DNA of 64,000 bases from Zavarzinia compransoris (GTDB lineage Bacteria > Pseudomonadota > Alphaproteobacteria > Zavarziniales > Zavarziniaceae). The DNA lies in assembly GCF_003173055.1 (NCBI RefSeq), contig NZ_QGLF01000002.1, positions 62,322 to 126,321 on the forward strand. Direction: 5' to 3'. Every line of letters begins with the position of its first letter. The stretch's first letter is position 1. Shown here piece after piece: positions 62,166 through 64,000 of the stretch. The notes beneath the pieces were generated by a model. That model had not been told where the DNA came from and searched no databases. It worked only from the letters and a program-made list of their open reading frames with translations. Made by a program: the position numbers and the translations under genes.

Positions 62166-63379
62166 ACCGCCTTCCGGGCCCGCATCGCCTCGATCTCGGC
62201 GGCGTCGTAGCCAACCTCCTTCAGCAGCGCATCGGTATCGGCGCCAAGGGCGGGGGCCGGCTGGAGCGCGTTCGGCGTGACCCCATCCATGCGGATCGGG
62301 CAGGCGATGTGCTGCAGCCGGCCCTCGACGGGGTCGTCGACCCAGATCACGGTGCCGCGGGCCTTGGCATGGGGGCTTTGCAGGGCTTCCCGGGGCGAGA
62401 GCACGGGGGTGACGCAGGCTTCGTGCTCGGCGAAGATCGCCAGCCATTCGGCCTGGGTGCGGCGGCGGAAGGCGGCGGCGATCAGGCCGCGCAATTCCGC
62501 CTCCTCGTCCCCTTCCGCCCATTGCCGGTCGATCCAGTCCTCGAGCCCCAGGACCCGGCACAGGTTGACCCAGAATTTCGGCTCATAGGCGCCGGTGACC
62601 AGGTGGCGGCCGTCGGCGGTTTCGTAGACGGAATAGAAGGGCTTGTCGAAGGGGGCGTCGAACGGGCTCGGCTCCGCCTCATGCCCGGGGACGTTCCAGC
62701 GCGTGGTCATGAAGGACAGCCAGGAAAACAGGCCGTCGGCCACGGAAATGTCGACCACCCGCGCCTTGCCGCCGCGCTCGCGCTCGACCAGCGCGGACAG
62801 GATGCCCGCAATCGCCATCAGGCCGCCGCCGCCGATATCGGCGACGGGCAGGGCGGTGGCGCGGGGCTGGGCCGCCGTGCCGTTCACATAGTGCAGCACC
62901 CCCGTCATCCCGAGATAATTCAGGTCGTGGGCCGCGAGCTGGGCATAGGGCCCGGTCTGGCCGAAACCCGACAGGGAACAGAAGACCAGCCGGGGGTTGC
63001 GGGCCTGGATGACCTCCGGGGCAAGGTTCAGCCGCGCCATGACCCCCGGGCGGAACCCTTCCAGAAGCACGTCGGCGGTCTCGCAAAGCCGCAGCAGGGC
63101 TTCGCGCCCGGCCGGATTCTTGAGGTCCAGGGTAATGCTGCGCTTGCCGCGGTTGAGGGCAAGGAACTGCACGCTCTGGACCTTCACCCGGGGTTCGGTC
63201 CAGCGCCAGTAGTCGCCGTCGCCCGGCTGTTCGACCTTGATCACTTCCGCGCCGAGGTCCGCCAGGGTCTGGGTGCAATAGGCGCCCGGCAGCAACCGGG
63301 TCAGGTCGAGGACCCGGATACCGGCGAGCGGGGCGGGTTGCCCGTCGGTGGCTGCTGTGTTCGATCGAGCCTGATCCAT
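62162..63379 (-). CDS. CaiB/BaiF family CoA-transferase
   Basis: 405 residues of family III CoA-transferase: VLDLTRLLPGAYCTQTLADLGAEVIKVE, LNRGKRSITLDLK, FCSLSGFGQTGPYA and the catalytic Asp in AAHDLNYLGMTG. Transfers CoA between carboxylic acids, activating the substrate. First gene of the leftward operon, under operator box 2. Confidence 0.93.
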   Translation of the reverse strand: MDQARSNTAATDGQPAPLAGIRVLDLTRLLPGAYCTQTLADLGAEVIKVEQPGDGDYWRWTEPRVKVQSVQFLALNRGKRSITLDLKNPAGREALLRLCETADVLLEGFRPGVMARLNLAPEVIQARNPRLVFCSLSGFGQTGPYAQLAAHDLNYLGMTGVLHYVNGTAAQPRATALPVADIGGGGLMAIAGILSALVERERGGKARVVDISVADGLFSWLSFMTTRWNVPGHEAEPSPFDAPFDKPFYSVYETADGRHLVTGAYEPKFWVNLCRVLGLEDWIDRQWAEGDEEAELRGLIAAAFRRRTQAEWLAIFAEHEACVTPVLSPREALQSPHAKARGTVIWVDDPVEGRLQHIACPIRMDGVTPNALQPAPALGADTDALLKEVGYDAAEIEAMRARKAV

Positions 63380-63448
63380 TCCTGTTCTCGCTCCCGTGAT
63401 TTCTGCTTCTTCTCCTGCTGGCGCAGGGTGGCATACAAAGCCCGGTAA

Positions 63449-63468
63449 TTCAAACGGTCGTTTGTTTT
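63449..63468. promoter_or_regulatory. TetR operator box 2 (CoA-transferase operon promoter)
   Basis: TTCAAACGGTCGTTTGTTTT, with perfect core CAAACG-GT-CGTTTG at 63451-63464, 70 bp upstream of the CoA-transferase start. Confidence 0.82.
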
Positions 63469-63550
63469 ATGGCGGGGTTTGCCGCCTGGTCGGCCGATGC
63501 CGCTGGGGAATCATCGTGCAGCGGCGGGCATTTCGATTTTCGGGCTTGAA

Positions 63551-63570
63551 TTCAAACTATCGTTTGGTTT
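63551..63570. promoter_or_regulatory. TetR operator box 3 (liv operon side)
   Basis: TTCAAACTATCGTTTGGTTT, core CAAAC-TATC-GTTTG at 63553-63566. It is 102 bp from box 2 and faces the rightward transporter operon. Confidence 0.8.
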
Positions 63571-63713
63571 ATTGGGGGCGAAGCAGAAACCAGACCGCGG
63601 CGAAATCGCGGCGCGCCGGGGAGGAACGCATGAAGCGTGTTTCGCGGATCTCCGCACATGGGCCGGGCGCCGCCTCGGCACCGCTCCACTCGCGTTGCGC
63701 CTGAGTGGGGCGA

Positions 63714-63750
63714 GGCACCGCCCGCCGCGCCAGGTCGGGCGGGCGGTGCC
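63714..63750 (+). promoter_or_regulatory. Leader hairpin upstream of livH
   Basis: Perfect 13-bp stem GGCACCGCCCGCC/GGCGGGCGGTGCC with an 11-base loop, 49 bp before the livH start and without a T-run. Possible attenuator or mRNA-stability element. No gene is seen in 63380-63799. Confidence 0.5.
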
Positions 63751-63799
63751 GGCCGCCGTCCTGTCGCCGCCTGAACACCGCCTGAGGGGAGGGAAATTC

Positions 63800-64000
63800 A
63801 TGGAAGACGTCGTGATCTATGGCCTGCTGCGCGGCGGCATCTATGCCATGGCGGCCTTCGGCTTCACCCTGGTGCTGGGGGTGATCGGGGTCGTCAACTT
63901 CGCCCATGGCGCCCTCGTCGTCTTCGGCGGGCTGCTGACCGAATATCTCGGGCGGATGCTGGGCCTGCCCTATCCCGTCGCCCTTGCCGGCGCCGCCTGC
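63800..64000 (+). CDS. livH: Branched-chain amino acid-type ABC permease LivH (5' part)
   Basis: The first 67 residues are present; the gene runs off the window. MEDVVIYGLLRGGIYAMAAF, then GVIGVVNFAHGALVVFGG, is the conserved LivH opening with the NFAHG loop. GGGAGGG precedes the ATG. Liv-type transporters also import aromatic and other carboxylates; the CoA ligase and CoA-transferase next to it suggest such a substrate. Confidence 0.9.
   Translation, partial: MEDVVIYGLLRGGIYAMAAFGFTLVLGVIGVVNFAHGALVVFGGLLTEYLGRMLGLPYPVALAGAAC

Overview
The window is high-GC DNA from an alphaproteobacterium. The evidence is the ICE backbone type, the trb and FseA/QseM gene families, the initiator-tRNA fragment and the CoA-ligase/CaiB-type catabolic genes; the genus cannot be fixed from sequence alone. 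It falls into three blocks.

Block 1 (1 to about 10300) looks like an alkane/fatty-chain oxidation module. An AraC-type regulator (cut by the left edge) is divergent from a [2Fe-2S] ferredoxin and a CYP153-type cytochrome P450. A DUF1329 exported protein and a DUF1302 outer-membrane protein follow, ending at a strong terminator. Then come a low-GC MalT/AlkS-type LuxR regulator and a LysR regulator. No ferredoxin reductase is visible.

Block 2 (about 10260-46123) is the backbone of an integrative and conjugative element (ICE). Reading leftward it holds the mating-pair genes trbB-C-D-E-J-L-F-G-I plus DUF2274, the coupling protein traG, and a relaxase with a candidate IncP-type nic site. A tightly overlapping operon rdfS-repA-parA-RHH-DUF2840-traF-DUF736-transglycosylase lies upstream of the relaxase. 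Its control module matches the FseA/QseM/QseC system known from the Mesorhizobium symbiosis island, including a textbook +1 frameshift site (UUU-C). A variable region carries DUF736, DUF2493, toprim, ParB and DUF932 genes and then a two-gene defence operon: a DUF4365(DREN)-APAZ protein and a catalytically degenerate short Argonaute, i.e. a SPARDA-type system. An IS3-family element follows and truncates a small antitoxin-like gene. The tyrosine integrase lies about 200 bp from a 45-bp copy of the 3' end of initiator tRNA-fMet, which marks the right attachment site. The left end is not recognised, so block 1 may be ICE cargo.

Block 3 (46124-64000) is chromosomal catabolism. The first unit is an aminotransferase, a GlxA-type regulator, a polyamine-type ABC importer, a PhyH-type dioxygenase, an acetoin-dehydrogenase-like E1alpha/E1beta/E2 complex and an aldehyde dehydrogenase. 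The second is a CoA-dependent acid degradation regulon: acyl-CoA ligase, CMD protein, TetR regulator, MaoC hydratase, an SDR lacking its catalytic Tyr/Lys, a CaiB/BaiF CoA-transferase and the start of a Liv-type transporter. Three copies of one operator, TTCAAAC-N4-GTTTG, lie at its three promoters.
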